Source: Phycisphaerae bacterium
GTDB taxonomy: Bacteria > Planctomycetota > Phycisphaerae > Tepidisphaerales > Tepidisphaeraceae
Direction: 5' to 3'
DNA length: 44,376 bases
Assembly: GCA_025924315.1 (NCBI GenBank)
Contig: JAICIO010000042.1
Span: 1-44,376, forward strand
This document shows positions 17,593-25,306 of the stretch, piece after piece. The position numbers were made by a program, and so were the translations under genes. The notes under the pieces were generated by a model. The model made no database searches and was not told the DNA's origin. It saw only the letters and a list, made by a program, of their open reading frames with translations. Every line of letters starts with the position of its first letter. Position 1 is the first letter of the stretch.

Positions 17593-18891
17593 ATGCATCC
17601 TGCGCTCTTCGTCTACGCGATCATTTCGATGGTGGTCGTCGCAATGCTCGTGTTCCTGATTCTCTTCGAGCCGGGGCTCGAATACTGCGTGAAGTCACTG
17701 GGATTGCCGTTGGACGGCAAAGTGTTCGCACGCGTGCTGGGCGCGCTGGCGGATGCCGAGCCCCACGAGGACATGCGGGTGAAGGTGCTCACCAATGGCG
17801 ACGTGTTTTACGCCGCCGAGCTTGACGCGATTCGGAATGCAAAGCAGACGATTCACCTCGAGCGCTACATCTTCCGCGGGGGTGATGAGATCGGCCGACG
17901 TTACATCGAAGCGCTGACGGAGCGGGCGCGGGCGGGCGTGAAGGTCAAAGTCGTTCTCGATTACATCGGCAGCTTTACGACGTGGGACTCGCTCCTCGGG
18001 CCGCTGCGCGATGCCGGGGCGCGAATCAAATGGTATCAGCCGATTCGTTGGTACACCTTTAAGCGGTTCAATAACCGCACGCACCGCGATCTGCTCATCG
18101 TAGACGGCCGGATCGGATTCGTCGGCGGAGCGGGCGTCGCTGACTGGTGGGCAAAAGCGACTAAGAAGGATCCGCAATGGCGCGACACGATGGTGCAGAT
18201 TGAAGGCAAACTGGTGACCGGCCTTCAGGCGACGTTCGCTGACAATTGGCTCGAATCGTCCGGAGAGATTCTCAGCGAAGGAGCTGAAGATTTTCCCGAA
18301 TGCGATCGTGACGAGCCCACGGGTGATTCCGCCGGCGAGGTAGGGATCGTCGTGATCAGCTCGCCGTCGATCGGCCGGGCAACCCGCGCGCGAATTCTAT
18401 TCCAGGTGCTGCTCGCCAACGCCACCAAGACGATCGATATCACGTCGCCGTATTTTCTGCCCGACCGCAGCGCCAGACGCGAGATGATCCGCGCGGTCAA
18501 AGAGCGCGGCGTCCGCCTGCGCATCCTCGTTCCGGGTAAGCACGCCGATCATCTCCTCACCCGCAGTGCCGGTCGCCGACGCTTCGGTGAACTCCTCGAA
18601 GCCGGCGCGGAGATTCACGAATACCAGCCGTCAATGATCCACGCGAAGGTGCTGATCATCGATGAACTTTGGTCTGTGGTGGGAACGACGAACTTCGACA
18701 ATCGCTCATTCGGCATCAACGACGAAGTGAACGTCGCGTTTCAAAACGTCAAGTTGGCCCAACGACTAAAGGAAGATTTCGAGCGCGACCTATCGCAAAG
18801 CAAGCGCATCACCATTGAAATGTGGAATCGCCGCCCGATCACGGAACGAATTACCGAAGGATTAAGTCGAATAGTAGAACGCCAATCGTGA
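17593..18891 (+). CDS. Cardiolipin synthase-like phospholipase D protein
   Basis: 432 residues from the ATG at 17593. One N-terminal membrane segment (about 6-25) is followed by two phospholipase D domains. The first motif is HRDLLIVD (164-171), where the usual Lys of HxKxxxxD is Asp. The second is canonical, HAKVLIID (350-357), followed by GTTNFDNRSF. Members of this superfamily join two phosphatidylglycerols into cardiolipin or transfer phosphatidyl groups. The changed first motif leaves the exact activity open. The region ITSPYFLPD (283-291) is typical of cardiolipin synthases. The gene is monocistronic, with a divergent neighbour and a tRNA on the other strand just after it. Confidence 0.82.
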   Translation: MHPALFVYAIISMVVVAMLVFLILFEPGLEYCVKSLGLPLDGKVFARVLGALADAEPHEDMRVKVLTNGDVFYAAELDAIRNAKQTIHLERYIFRGGDEIGRRYIEALTERARAGVKVKVVLDYIGSFTTWDSLLGPLRDAGARIKWYQPIRWYTFKRFNNRTHRDLLIVDGRIGFVGGAGVADWWAKATKKDPQWRDTMVQIEGKLVTGLQATFADNWLESSGEILSEGAEDFPECDRDEPTGDSAGEVGIVVISSPSIGRATRARILFQVLLANATKTIDITSPYFLPDRSARREMIRAVKERGVRLRILVPGKHADHLLTRSAGRRRFGELLEAGAEIHEYQPSMIHAKVLIIDELWSVVGTTNFDNRSFGINDEVNVAFQNVKLAQRLKEDFERDLSQSKRITIEMWNRRPITERITEGLSRIVERQS

Positions 18892-18929
18892 CGGGCTCGC
18901 CACGCGGTTCCTAATTTGGCAGGGACAGT

Positions 18930-19002
18930 GGGCGATGAGGGGCTCGAACCCCCGACCTCACGGGTGTGATCCGTGCGCTCTAGCCAGCTGAGCTAATCGC
19001 CC
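18930..19002 (-). tRNA. tRNA-Val (CAC)
   Basis: Read on the minus strand, the acceptor arm GGGCGAT pairs with ATCGCCC. The D arm is GCTC/GAGC and the anticodon stem CACGG/CCGTG encloses the loop ATCACAC with anticodon CAC. The T arm loop is TTCGAGC. Total length is 73 bases with no encoded CCA. The anticodon reads GUG, so this is valine. Confidence 0.95.
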
Positions 19003-19037
19003 GAACGCGGGTACTGTACGGGTCGCGTCGGGGGAAA

Positions 19038-19460
19038 TCAACCTTCGTCGTTCCCCGATCGGTTTTCTTCCATCAGATGCTCAATGATGTCTTCGATCAG
19101 CTGATCGTTCGCGGGGGGGAAGCGGTAATCGCGGAGCTGGATCGGTTCGATCCAGATCGCCTTCTGACATTCAATGAGCTGTGGCTCGCCGGCGTGGTGA
19201 TCGCAGACGAACGGGTGCAGGCGAACGTGCGTTTGTGGGTAATGGTGTTCGATGGGGGGAAGGTTTCGCACCGGTTTGGCTTCGATCGCGAGCTCTTCGC
19301 GAAGCTCGCGGGCGAGGCATTCGTGGAGCGTTTCGCCGCACTCCTGCTTTCCGCCGGGGAACTCCCAATATCCGCCGAACGTGTCGTCGTCTTTGCGCTG
19401 GCAGATCAGAACTTTTCCCCGCCGGGTGACGATCGCAATGGCGGCGTCGATGACCTTCAT
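19038..19460 (-). CDS. MutT-like Nudix hydrolase
   Basis: 140 residues from the ATG at 19460, which gives the usual start MKVIDAAIAIV; an ATG at 19511 would add 17 residues. The Nudix box spans residues 37-59: GGKQECGETLHECLA then RELREEL. The metal-binding Glu residues are present, but the Gly near the end of the box is Ala (LAI). The following ANDQLIEDIIEHL tail is also seen in MutT. The likely role is cleaning oxidised nucleotides such as 8-oxo-dGTP, or CTP pyrophosphohydrolase activity. It lies just downstream of nothing on its strand except the divergent region before the PyrK-like gene. Confidence 0.85.
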   Translation of the reverse strand: MKVIDAAIAIVTRRGKVLICQRKDDDTFGGYWEFPGGKQECGETLHECLARELREELAIEAKPVRNLPPIEHHYPQTHVRLHPFVCDHHAGEPQLIECQKAIWIEPIQLRDYRFPPANDQLIEDIIEHLMEENRSGNDEG

Positions 19461-19625
19461 TTGGGGCGGTTTTGTAGCGTTTTGGTTAGCGTGAAGCAAC
19501 TTTTTCGCCATGCAAAACGAGCGAGCGCGCGCCCTGCCGGCCCAAATTCGGCGCTAACATATAACCCCATACGGCGGCAAAAGTTGCGCTCTGCCATTAT
19601 TTCAATTTCGTTATCGGACTGCTGA

Positions 19626-19654
19626 TTGACAGTGTATTTGGGCAAGGGTATAGT
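19626..19654 (+). promoter_or_regulatory. Consensus sigma-70 promoter
   Basis: TTGACA at 19626-19631 is the exact -35 consensus. A 17 base spacer and TATAGT at 19649-19654 follow. The predicted transcription start is near 19661. It is the best promoter match noticed in the window. Confidence 0.8.
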
Positions 19655-19660
19655 CCACCG

Positions 19661-19772
19661 CGTTGCGTCGATTTTCACGGTCGATGTGACACCTAACCAT
19701 TGAGTAAGCGGCTTCTTGCCGTGGCGCACTTCCGGAGGTGGATAGGAGCCACCCCTCCGGAAGTCTTTTTTT
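19661..19772 (+). ncRNA. Candidate small RNA or attenuated leader
   Basis: A transcript from the consensus promoter would run about 110 bases and stop at the strong terminator at 19728-19772, with no convincing open frame in between. A small hairpin CGGCTTCTTGCCG lies in the middle. It does not resemble 6S, SRP RNA or tmRNA to my eye. It is either a free-standing small RNA or a leader that controls read-through into the PyrK-like gene. Confidence 0.45.
19728..19772 (+). terminator. Strong intrinsic terminator before PyrK-like gene
   Basis: ACTTCCGGAGG-TGG pairs with CCA-CCCCTCCGGAAGT (19728-19741 with 19749-19764) around a short loop and is followed by seven T residues (19766-19772). It stands between the promoter at 19626 and the ATG at 19805, in the position of an attenuator. 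Confidence 0.85.
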
Positions 19773-19794
19773 GGTACCCGCCTCCCTCTAAAAT
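19770..19794 (+). promoter_or_regulatory. Possible second promoter of PyrK-like gene
   Basis: TTTGG, ACCCGCCTCCCT and TAAAAT stand in nearly the same arrangement as in the divergent region at 11216-11238. TAAAAT ends 10 bases before the ATG, so a transcript from here would have almost no leader and would escape the terminator just upstream. Confidence 0.4.
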
Positions 19795-19804
19795 CGCGCG
19801 ACTC

Positions 19805-20764
19805 ATGGCCTCAACCGCCCGCGGATCTTTCCTCGCTGTCGTCCGGCAAAACATCCCGCTGTGTCGCGAACATTTCCGGCTCGTGCTCGAGCTGGAGCAC
19901 TTTCCACAAACCTCGCCGGGACAATTCGTTCAACTCAGCTGCCGCGATGTCAGCCTGGCGAGCGACGTTGGGGAAGAGTTCGAGTCGACGGACAAGCGGC
20001 GACCGCAGTTGCAGGCAGAAGAGCTGACGCGTCCGGTTGCGATGCTGCGCCGGCCGTTCTCGCTCGCGGGGCGGCGCGATCGCGGATCGAACACCGAGAT
20101 CGACATCATTCATCGCGTCGTCGGCATCGGCACCGATTTTCTCGCGCATCTGAAAGAGGATGATGAAGTTGGCGTGCTCGGCCCCTTGGGAAATAAGTTC
20201 ACGTTGCCGAAAGAGAATCAGGAAGCGATCCTCGTCGGCGGAGGCGTTGGCATTCCGCCGATGTTGTACCTCGCGGAGAAACTCTCTGGAAAACGCGCGG
20301 TCGCCTTCGCCGGCGCCCTCACGCGCGATCTTCTGCCACTCACGATCGTCGATCCCGAAGCCCGCGGCTTGGACGACATCCGTGCGCTGAGCGACATCGC
20401 CGAATTCGCAAAGCATGGCGTCCGCTCGGTCATCACGACAGACGATGGAATCTACGGCTTCCGCGGATTCGTGACGCAGGCGCTGGAGCGATACCTTGAC
20501 GAAGCAAAACCGAACGCCGTCATCTACACTTGCGGCCCAGAGCCGATGATGAAGCGCGTTGCCGACATCGCGCTCGCCCGCGGGATCGAATGCCAGATCG
20601 CGGTCGAGCGCGCGATGGCCTGCGGGATGGGAACGTGTCAATCGTGCTGCATCAAAGTGAAGAAGCCGGATCCCAACCAGCCGCCACTCGTCGGCCGCGA
20701 TTGGTGCTATCGCCTCGCGTGCACCGATGGCCCCGTCTTTCGTGCGTCGGATCTGCTTTGGTGA
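19805..20764 (+). CDS. pyrK: PyrK-like dihydroorotate dehydrogenase electron transfer subunit
   Basis: 319 residues. The FAD domain has RRPFSLAG (82-89), then GPLGNKF (126-132), and the NAD domain starts with GGGVGIPP (145-152). The C-terminal [2Fe-2S] site is CGMGTCQSC followed by the last Cys in ACTDGPVF, the PyrK signature. The protein would pass electrons between NAD(H) and a PyrD subunit in pyrimidine synthesis. An extra segment of about 30 residues (near 48-78) lengthens it relative to the usual 250-265. No pyrD lies next to it, since the next gene is on the other strand. The leader contains a promoter and terminator consistent with regulation by transcription attenuation. Confidence 0.88.
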   Translation: MASTARGSFLAVVRQNIPLCREHFRLVLELEHFPQTSPGQFVQLSCRDVSLASDVGEEFESTDKRRPQLQAEELTRPVAMLRRPFSLAGRRDRGSNTEIDIIHRVVGIGTDFLAHLKEDDEVGVLGPLGNKFTLPKENQEAILVGGGVGIPPMLYLAEKLSGKRAVAFAGALTRDLLPLTIVDPEARGLDDIRALSDIAEFAKHGVRSVITTDDGIYGFRGFVTQALERYLDEAKPNAVIYTCGPEPMMKRVADIALARGIECQIAVERAMACGMGTCQSCCIKVKKPDPNQPPLVGRDWCYRLACTDGPVFRASDLLW

Positions 20765-20784
20765 GAATTCGGCACATTCCTGGC

Positions 20785-21480
20785 TTACTTCGCTGACACT
20801 TCCCAAGGATCTATTCCGGCGCGGGCGTCGTTTGGCAGTCGCGTGGCGACGCGGCCGTCGAGGTAGAGGTAGTTGGACCCGGCGCCGGAGCCGTGGCGCA
20901 GCGGATCGACGACGCGGTCGTAGTCGCCGTATTCCATGTAGTAATCGCGCTGGTTGCCGAACTTTTCACCCGCGACGACGATGTCGGACGAGCTGACCCC
21001 GCGGATGGTTTTGCCGGCGCGGATGCCTTCGTCGGCGAGGTGGTTGTTCAGGACATACGAGTGGGCCATTGAAGGATTTTCATCGGCAGGGCAGGTAAGC
21101 ACCGGCGGGGTGTAAGGCGCGGGGTCGTATTGGGGCGCGTCGTCGTCGGCCATGTCGTACGCGGCCGAGTTGTACGTCGGCGGCATCGGCGCGCTCTCAA
21201 TCTTGAAGACCTTCATCGGCCAGCGTTCGTGCGGCGGGACGTTGAGGCCCAGCCCGATCACGCCAAATGCATCGTTCATCACCGGATAAATCCATCCGCG
21301 ATTGTTGTTCTGGTAGATCACCAGCATCTGGCCGATCGTTCGCAGGTTCGCCTGGCAGGCGATCGATTTGCTGCGGCGGCGAATGCCGGTGATCGTCGGG
21401 ACGAGGATACCGATCAAAATTGCGATGATTGCAATCGCGATCAAAAGCTCGAGAAGTGAGAATGCGTGCCGTCGCTTCAT
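20785..21480 (-). CDS. Type II secretion-like pseudopilin
   Basis: 231 residues from the ATG at 21480, which overlaps the sigma factor stop by four bases (ATGA). The N-terminus MKRRHAFSLLELL is a prepilin signal followed by a hydrophobic helix (IAIAIIAILIGILVP). Cleavage would follow Ala6, where Gly is usual, and the conserved Glu at mature position 5 is present. The C-terminus RHGSGAGSNYLYLDGRV is the H...DG tail of the large planctomycete pseudopilin family. Such proteins assemble into short pili or secretion pseudopili. Coupling to a sigma factor gene is unusual and is listed as a finding. Confidence 0.85.
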   Translation of the reverse strand: MKRRHAFSLLELLIAIAIIAILIGILVPTITGIRRRSKSIACQANLRTIGQMLVIYQNNNRGWIYPVMNDAFGVIGLGLNVPPHERWPMKVFKIESAPMPPTYNSAAYDMADDDAPQYDPAPYTPPVLTCPADENPSMAHSYVLNNHLADEGIRAGKTIRGVSSSDIVVAGEKFGNQRDYYMEYGDYDRVVDPLRHGSGAGSNYLYLDGRVATRLPNDARAGIDPWEVSAK

Positions 21481-23111
21481 TTGCCACCTGCGACTTCGCG
21501 GACGACCCACGCGTCGACCGTGCGAACTTCGCGCTTGAGCGTCAGACCCGTTTGACGGGAAATGTTCGCGAGGATCATGTCGATCTTCGCCGCGGCGCGC
21601 TGCGGCGGCATCGCACCCATCAGAGCGGATGTGTGAAGACAGGTGGGCAGAGGCGTCTCTGCCGAAGTTGTGCTCTCGTTGACGACGCGCTTGTGCAGGA
21701 TGAGTCGGAGAAGCGGCGCAAGGTTGGCCAGCCTGTTGGGCTCACCTTTTCCGGGCTTGCCGTCGGTCATTTTATCCGAATAGATCTGCACCGCGCCCGC
21801 CGGCGGGACGAGCGTGCCACTGATCGTGATGACCTCCATCGGCGTCCTCTTCCACTGGATGCTGACGTTCAGACCGAGTTGATCGCGCACGAGCTTTCGA
21901 AGCGCCTCGGCGCGGGCCGCCGGCTTGGCATCCGGGCGGAAAACCCAGTCGCCATCGAGCCGGTAACGCATCAACTTTTCCGGCGCGTCGATGTCGCCTT
22001 CGCGCGCATCGAGAATCCCCCACATCGCGAATTGCAGATCCGGCTCGCCGAGCCGAAATGACCACACCTGCAGTGGATCGTTGTCCTTCGGCATCCATTT
22101 GAAGACGAGCGATGTGCCGTTCGGATCAGAAACTTTCAGGCTGTCGCCCATCGTCATCTTGTTCATGAATGGCATCCGCTCCTTCAGAAACGGCGGGGCG
22201 ATGCGTTTGAGGATCTCGCCGTCGCCCAGCGCGTAGAGCTTTCGCAACGAGTCCGGCAATGAGACGGGCTCGGGTTGAGGACGAAGCGTCGGAGCGGTCG
22301 TTGATGCGACGGGGGCGGCGCGAGATGTGCCGATCATTTTGTACGTCACACCTCCGCCGAGCAGGAGTAGCATGACTGCGACGATCGCGACAGCGGATTG
22401 TTTCCCGATCGACATGGCGAGCAGCGCTCCTTTGATCCATGAAAGTGAAACCGCAGGTGACGCGGCGGTTCCGAGCGCGCTCGCGACCGACGTGGCGCCA
22501 AGCGCTGTTGGCGCAGGCATGACCGCATGCGCTGCGAGTGCCGTCACGATTGCACTCGTGGGGAGAACGACGCCGCGACCACCGAGGATGGCGCGCAGTT
22601 TCTCGACTGCGCGGGACACGCGCATCTTCGCAGCGTCTTCTGAGATGCCGAGCGCTCGACCGATCTCTTCGTGACTCTTTCGGTCGAAGAACCGCAGCAG
22701 GATGGCGCGGCGATCGCTCAGACGAAGCTGCGCAACGGCCGCGTCGATCGCGGGGGCGATCTGGTTCCAGTCTTCGGCGTGCTCGTCGCGCTTTGCTTGC
22801 ATGATCGCTCCCAGCTCTTTCTCGTGATGCTTGCGGCGCCATTTGGCCTTCATTGCGTCGGCGGCGAGATAACGCATCGCGCGAAACAGCCATGCGCTGA
22901 GCACCACGTTTCGATCAAACGACTTCGCCTTCTTCGCGAGCAGGATGAACACTGCCTGCGTGACGTCCTCCGCTAAATGCGCATCGCGGGTTTGACGGAC
23001 GGCCGACGAATAGAGCCAATCGACGTGCCGGCGAACGAGCTCGGCGAACGCGGATTCCGACCGCTCTTTCGCATATTCCTGCAGAAGCTCTCCATCGGTT
23101 GATGGGTGCAT
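21477..23111 (-). CDS. ECF sigma factor with membrane anchor and exported domain
   Basis: About 544 residues from the ATG at 23111 (a GTG is three bases earlier). Sigma region 2 covers about 17-95 (HLAEDVTQAVFILLAKKAKSF, SAWLFRAMRYLAADAMKAK). Region 4 covers about 122-175 (RRAILLRFFDRKSHEEIGRAL, AAKMRVSRAVEKLR). An Ala-rich linker leads to a membrane segment (about 239-258). An exported domain of about 280 residues follows with no known motif, ending in DAWVVREVAGGK, reminiscent of the soil-associated TIGR03435 tail. The exported part could sense an envelope signal and hold or release the sigma part, replacing a separate anti-sigma factor. It is coupled to the pseudopilin gene. Confidence 0.85.
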   Translation of the reverse strand: MHPSTDGELLQEYAKERSESAFAELVRRHVDWLYSSAVRQTRDAHLAEDVTQAVFILLAKKAKSFDRNVVLSAWLFRAMRYLAADAMKAKWRRKHHEKELGAIMQAKRDEHAEDWNQIAPAIDAAVAQLRLSDRRAILLRFFDRKSHEEIGRALGISEDAAKMRVSRAVEKLRAILGGRGVVLPTSAIVTALAAHAVMPAPTALGATSVASALGTAASPAVSLSWIKGALLAMSIGKQSAVAIVAVMLLLLGGGVTYKMIGTSRAAPVASTTAPTLRPQPEPVSLPDSLRKLYALGDGEILKRIAPPFLKERMPFMNKMTMGDSLKVSDPNGTSLVFKWMPKDNDPLQVWSFRLGEPDLQFAMWGILDAREGDIDAPEKLMRYRLDGDWVFRPDAKPAARAEALRKLVRDQLGLNVSIQWKRTPMEVITISGTLVPPAGAVQIYSDKMTDGKPGKGEPNRLANLAPLLRLILHKRVVNESTTSAETPLPTCLHTSALMGAMPPQRAAAKIDMILANISRQTGLTLKREVRTVDAWVVREVAGGK

Positions 23112-23223
23112 CACCTAATCATGGCGGGTATTCGTCAAAGGTAACAACCAATTTCCTACAAGCTTGTGCAGCGATGAAAGGCGGTTAGAGTTTTCATCTC
23201 CAAACCAGAAAGGACCTGTTGTT

Positions 23224-24261
23224 ATGGCGTCGAAAGTGAATGGGGTAGTTCGTGTCGGTTTGATTGGCTCGGGCGGCATTTCGGGCGCCCATGGGCTGGG
23301 GTTCATTAAGTATTCCGACAAGATCAAATGCGTGGCGCTGTGCGATGTGTCCGCGGACAATCTCAAGAAGCGCAGCGATCAGCTCGGTGGCGTCTCAAAG
23401 CAGTTCAATGACTGGAAGGTGATGCTGAAGGAGATGGGCAACGAGATCGACGCGGTCGATATCTGCCTGCCGCATAACCTGCATGGCCCTGCGATTCTCG
23501 ATGCCGCGGCCGCGGGCAAGCACATCCTCTGCGAGAAGCCGATGTGCACGAGCCTCGCGGAGGCGGATCAGATCGCGGACGCGGTGAAAAAGTCCGGCGT
23601 GACGTACATGTCCGCGCACAATCAGCTGTTCATGCCTGTCGTGCAGGAAGCGAAGCGCATGATCGATGCGGGTGTGATCGGAAAAGTTCTATGGCTGCGC
23701 AGCCAGGATTGCTTCCGCGCCGGCGGAGAGGGCGGCGATCCGTTCAAGGGGTCGTGGCGCGCGAATGCGAAAACGCAGGGCGGCGGCGAGCTGATCGATA
23801 CCGGGTATCACCCGTCGTATCGCCTGCTCTATCTCGCGGGCGCGCCGGTTGAATCCGTGCATGGCGCGATGGGCCGATACGTTCAGCGGATCGAAGGCGA
23901 AGACACCGCGTCCGTGCAAGTGAAATTCACGAACGGCGTGATTGGCGAGATCCTGACGAGCTGGGCCTTTCCGCTGCCGCACGGTACGCATCACATTCAC
24001 ATCATGGGCGAGAAGGGCGAGATCTTCGGATCGAGCAACACGCTCTACCATCTGCCGCGGGGATACGATCAACCGAGCCGGCGAAACTTTTCAGACGTGA
24101 ACACGTTCGAAGCCGAGATCGGCCACTTCGCTGACGTTCTGCGCGAAGGCAAGCGACCGATTCACAGCGTCGAAGAAGGGCGAGCTGTGCTGGAGCTCAT
24201 CTTGAAAGCAGGGCAGAGCGCCGAGGGTTGGCAGACGACGGCGCATGTGAAGCCGGCTTAA
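23224..24261 (+). CDS. Gfo/Idh/MocA family oxidoreductase
   Basis: 345 residues from the ATG at 23224, with AAGGA about nine bases upstream. The NAD(P)-binding site is GLIGSGGISGAHG near residues 12-24. CEKPM is the conserved EKP motif that places the cofactor. TGYHPSYRLLYLAGAP (around residues 199-214) carries the His of the catalytic region. The enzyme should oxidise or reduce a sugar or inositol-like substrate, which cannot be fixed from sequence. It diverges from the ECF sigma gene across about 110 bp and is followed by a palindrome. Confidence 0.9.
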   Translation: MASKVNGVVRVGLIGSGGISGAHGLGFIKYSDKIKCVALCDVSADNLKKRSDQLGGVSKQFNDWKVMLKEMGNEIDAVDICLPHNLHGPAILDAAAAGKHILCEKPMCTSLAEADQIADAVKKSGVTYMSAHNQLFMPVVQEAKRMIDAGVIGKVLWLRSQDCFRAGGEGGDPFKGSWRANAKTQGGGELIDTGYHPSYRLLYLAGAPVESVHGAMGRYVQRIEGEDTASVQVKFTNGVIGEILTSWAFPLPHGTHHIHIMGEKGEIFGSSNTLYHLPRGYDQPSRRNFSDVNTFEAEIGHFADVLREGKRPIHSVEEGRAVLELILKAGQSAEGWQTTAHVKPA

Positions 24262-24269
24262 AAACAATT

Positions 24270-24350
24270 GGCCACAGAGACACAGAGAGCACAGAGAGAC
24301 AGAGAGTTTTTGAATTGTTCTTCCTCGGTGCTCTCTGTGTCTCTGTGGCT
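24270..24350. repeat. Inverted repeat of CACAGAGA words
   Basis: Arms of 23 bases at 24270-24292 and 24328-24350 match as complements at 22 positions. Both are made of CACAGAGA/TCTCTGTG words. The centre is AT-rich. The right arm ends at the extended -10 box of the following gene. Confidence 0.8.
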
Positions 24351-24358
24351 GATATAAT
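24350..24358 (+). promoter_or_regulatory. Extended -10 promoter, possibly leaderless
   Basis: TGATATAAT (24350-24358) is a perfect extended -10 box (TGn then TATAAT). It lies six bases before the ATG at 24365, so transcription should begin at or very near the start codon. No -35 box is seen at the usual distance. Confidence 0.5.
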
Positions 24359-24364
24359 TTCGCC

Positions 24365-25270
24365 ATGAAACCACGCGTCGCGCTCGTCAGCTTATTGAGC
24401 ATCCTCGCCTGCGTTCGTGCCTTCGCCGCCGCTCCAACTTCGCAACCCGCGACCGAATTCATCCGCTTCGTCGAAGAACGGAACGGCGACGCGCGGCTCG
24501 AATCCGCCGACGCGACCTACAAGAACCGCAACAACGTTGTCGTGCATCTCATCGCCGCCGTGCACATCGCCGATCCCGAATACTTCCGCGGGCTGGATGA
24601 ATCATTCAACCACTACGACGCGCTGCTTTATGAAATGGTTAAGCCCAAAGACATGGGCGCTCCCGAGCAAGGCGCGCCGAGCCGGGGAATGGTGGGGATG
24701 TTTCAGCACTTTCTCTCCAACACCCTGAAGCTGCAGTTCCAGCTCGATGCGATCAACTACAAGCGGGCGAACTTCGTGCATGCGGATCTCGATTACGAAA
24801 CGTTCGAAGCGATGCAAAACGAACGCGGCGAATCGATGCTCACGCTCATGCTCAACTCGATGCTGTATTCGATGGGCAAAAGCGACGCGCCGCAGATCGG
24901 CTTGCCCGATCTCCTCGGCGCCCTAGGCAGCCCGGACCGCGATCGCCAGCTTCGCCTTCTTCTCGCGCGACAATTCAATGATATCGACGAAGAAATCGCT
25001 GCCATGCAGGGCAAGGACGGCACCGTTCTTCTCACCGAGCGCAACAAAGCCGCGATGAAAGCGCTTGATCAAACCATCATGAAGGGCAAGAAAAACATCG
25101 GCATCTTCTACGGCGGCGCGCACCTGCGCGATATGGAACAGCGGCTCTACAAGATCGGCTTTACGAAGGTTGGAGTAACGTACCGCACCGCGTGGAATAT
25201 GCCCGCCCTGGCGGCGACGCAACCGACGACGAACGCGACAACGCGGCAAACAACGACGACTGCTAAGTAG
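24365..25270 (+). CDS. Exported TraB/GumN-like protein
   Basis: 301 residues with a signal peptide ending near AFA (residues 19-21). VVHLIAAVHIADPEYF (about 59-74) and YDALLYEMV carry the His and Glu typical of the first half of TraB/GumN/Tiki-type proteins, and IGIFYGGAHLRDMEQRL near the C-terminus gives the second GxxH-type motif. Members of this superfamily are putative metalloproteases. The middle is alpha-helical. The tail is Thr/Gln-rich (ATQPTTNATTRQTTTT), low in complexity and probably flexible. The gene seems to stand alone. There is no ribosome-binding site, in keeping with a leaderless transcript. Confidence 0.75.
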   Translation: MKPRVALVSLLSILACVRAFAAAPTSQPATEFIRFVEERNGDARLESADATYKNRNNVVVHLIAAVHIADPEYFRGLDESFNHYDALLYEMVKPKDMGAPEQGAPSRGMVGMFQHFLSNTLKLQFQLDAINYKRANFVHADLDYETFEAMQNERGESMLTLMLNSMLYSMGKSDAPQIGLPDLLGALGSPDRDRQLRLLLARQFNDIDEEIAAMQGKDGTVLLTERNKAAMKALDQTIMKGKKNIGIFYGGAHLRDMEQRLYKIGFTKVGVTYRTAWNMPALAATQPTTNATTRQTTTTAK

Positions 25271-25290
25271 CACGGGTTTTCAACCCGTGC
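25270..25290. terminator. Hairpin between convergent genes
   Basis: GCACGGGTT and AACCCGTGC form a perfect nine-base stem around a three-base loop, starting at the last base of the TraB-like gene's stop. It lacks a T run on either strand. It separates this gene from the cassette ending at 25307. Confidence 0.5.
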
Positions 25291-25306
25291 ATTTGATCTC
25301 GCCAAC

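Noticed and set aside
19661-19772. 6S, SRP or tmRNA gene
   Set aside because: Length and conserved sequence signatures do not fit these RNAs.
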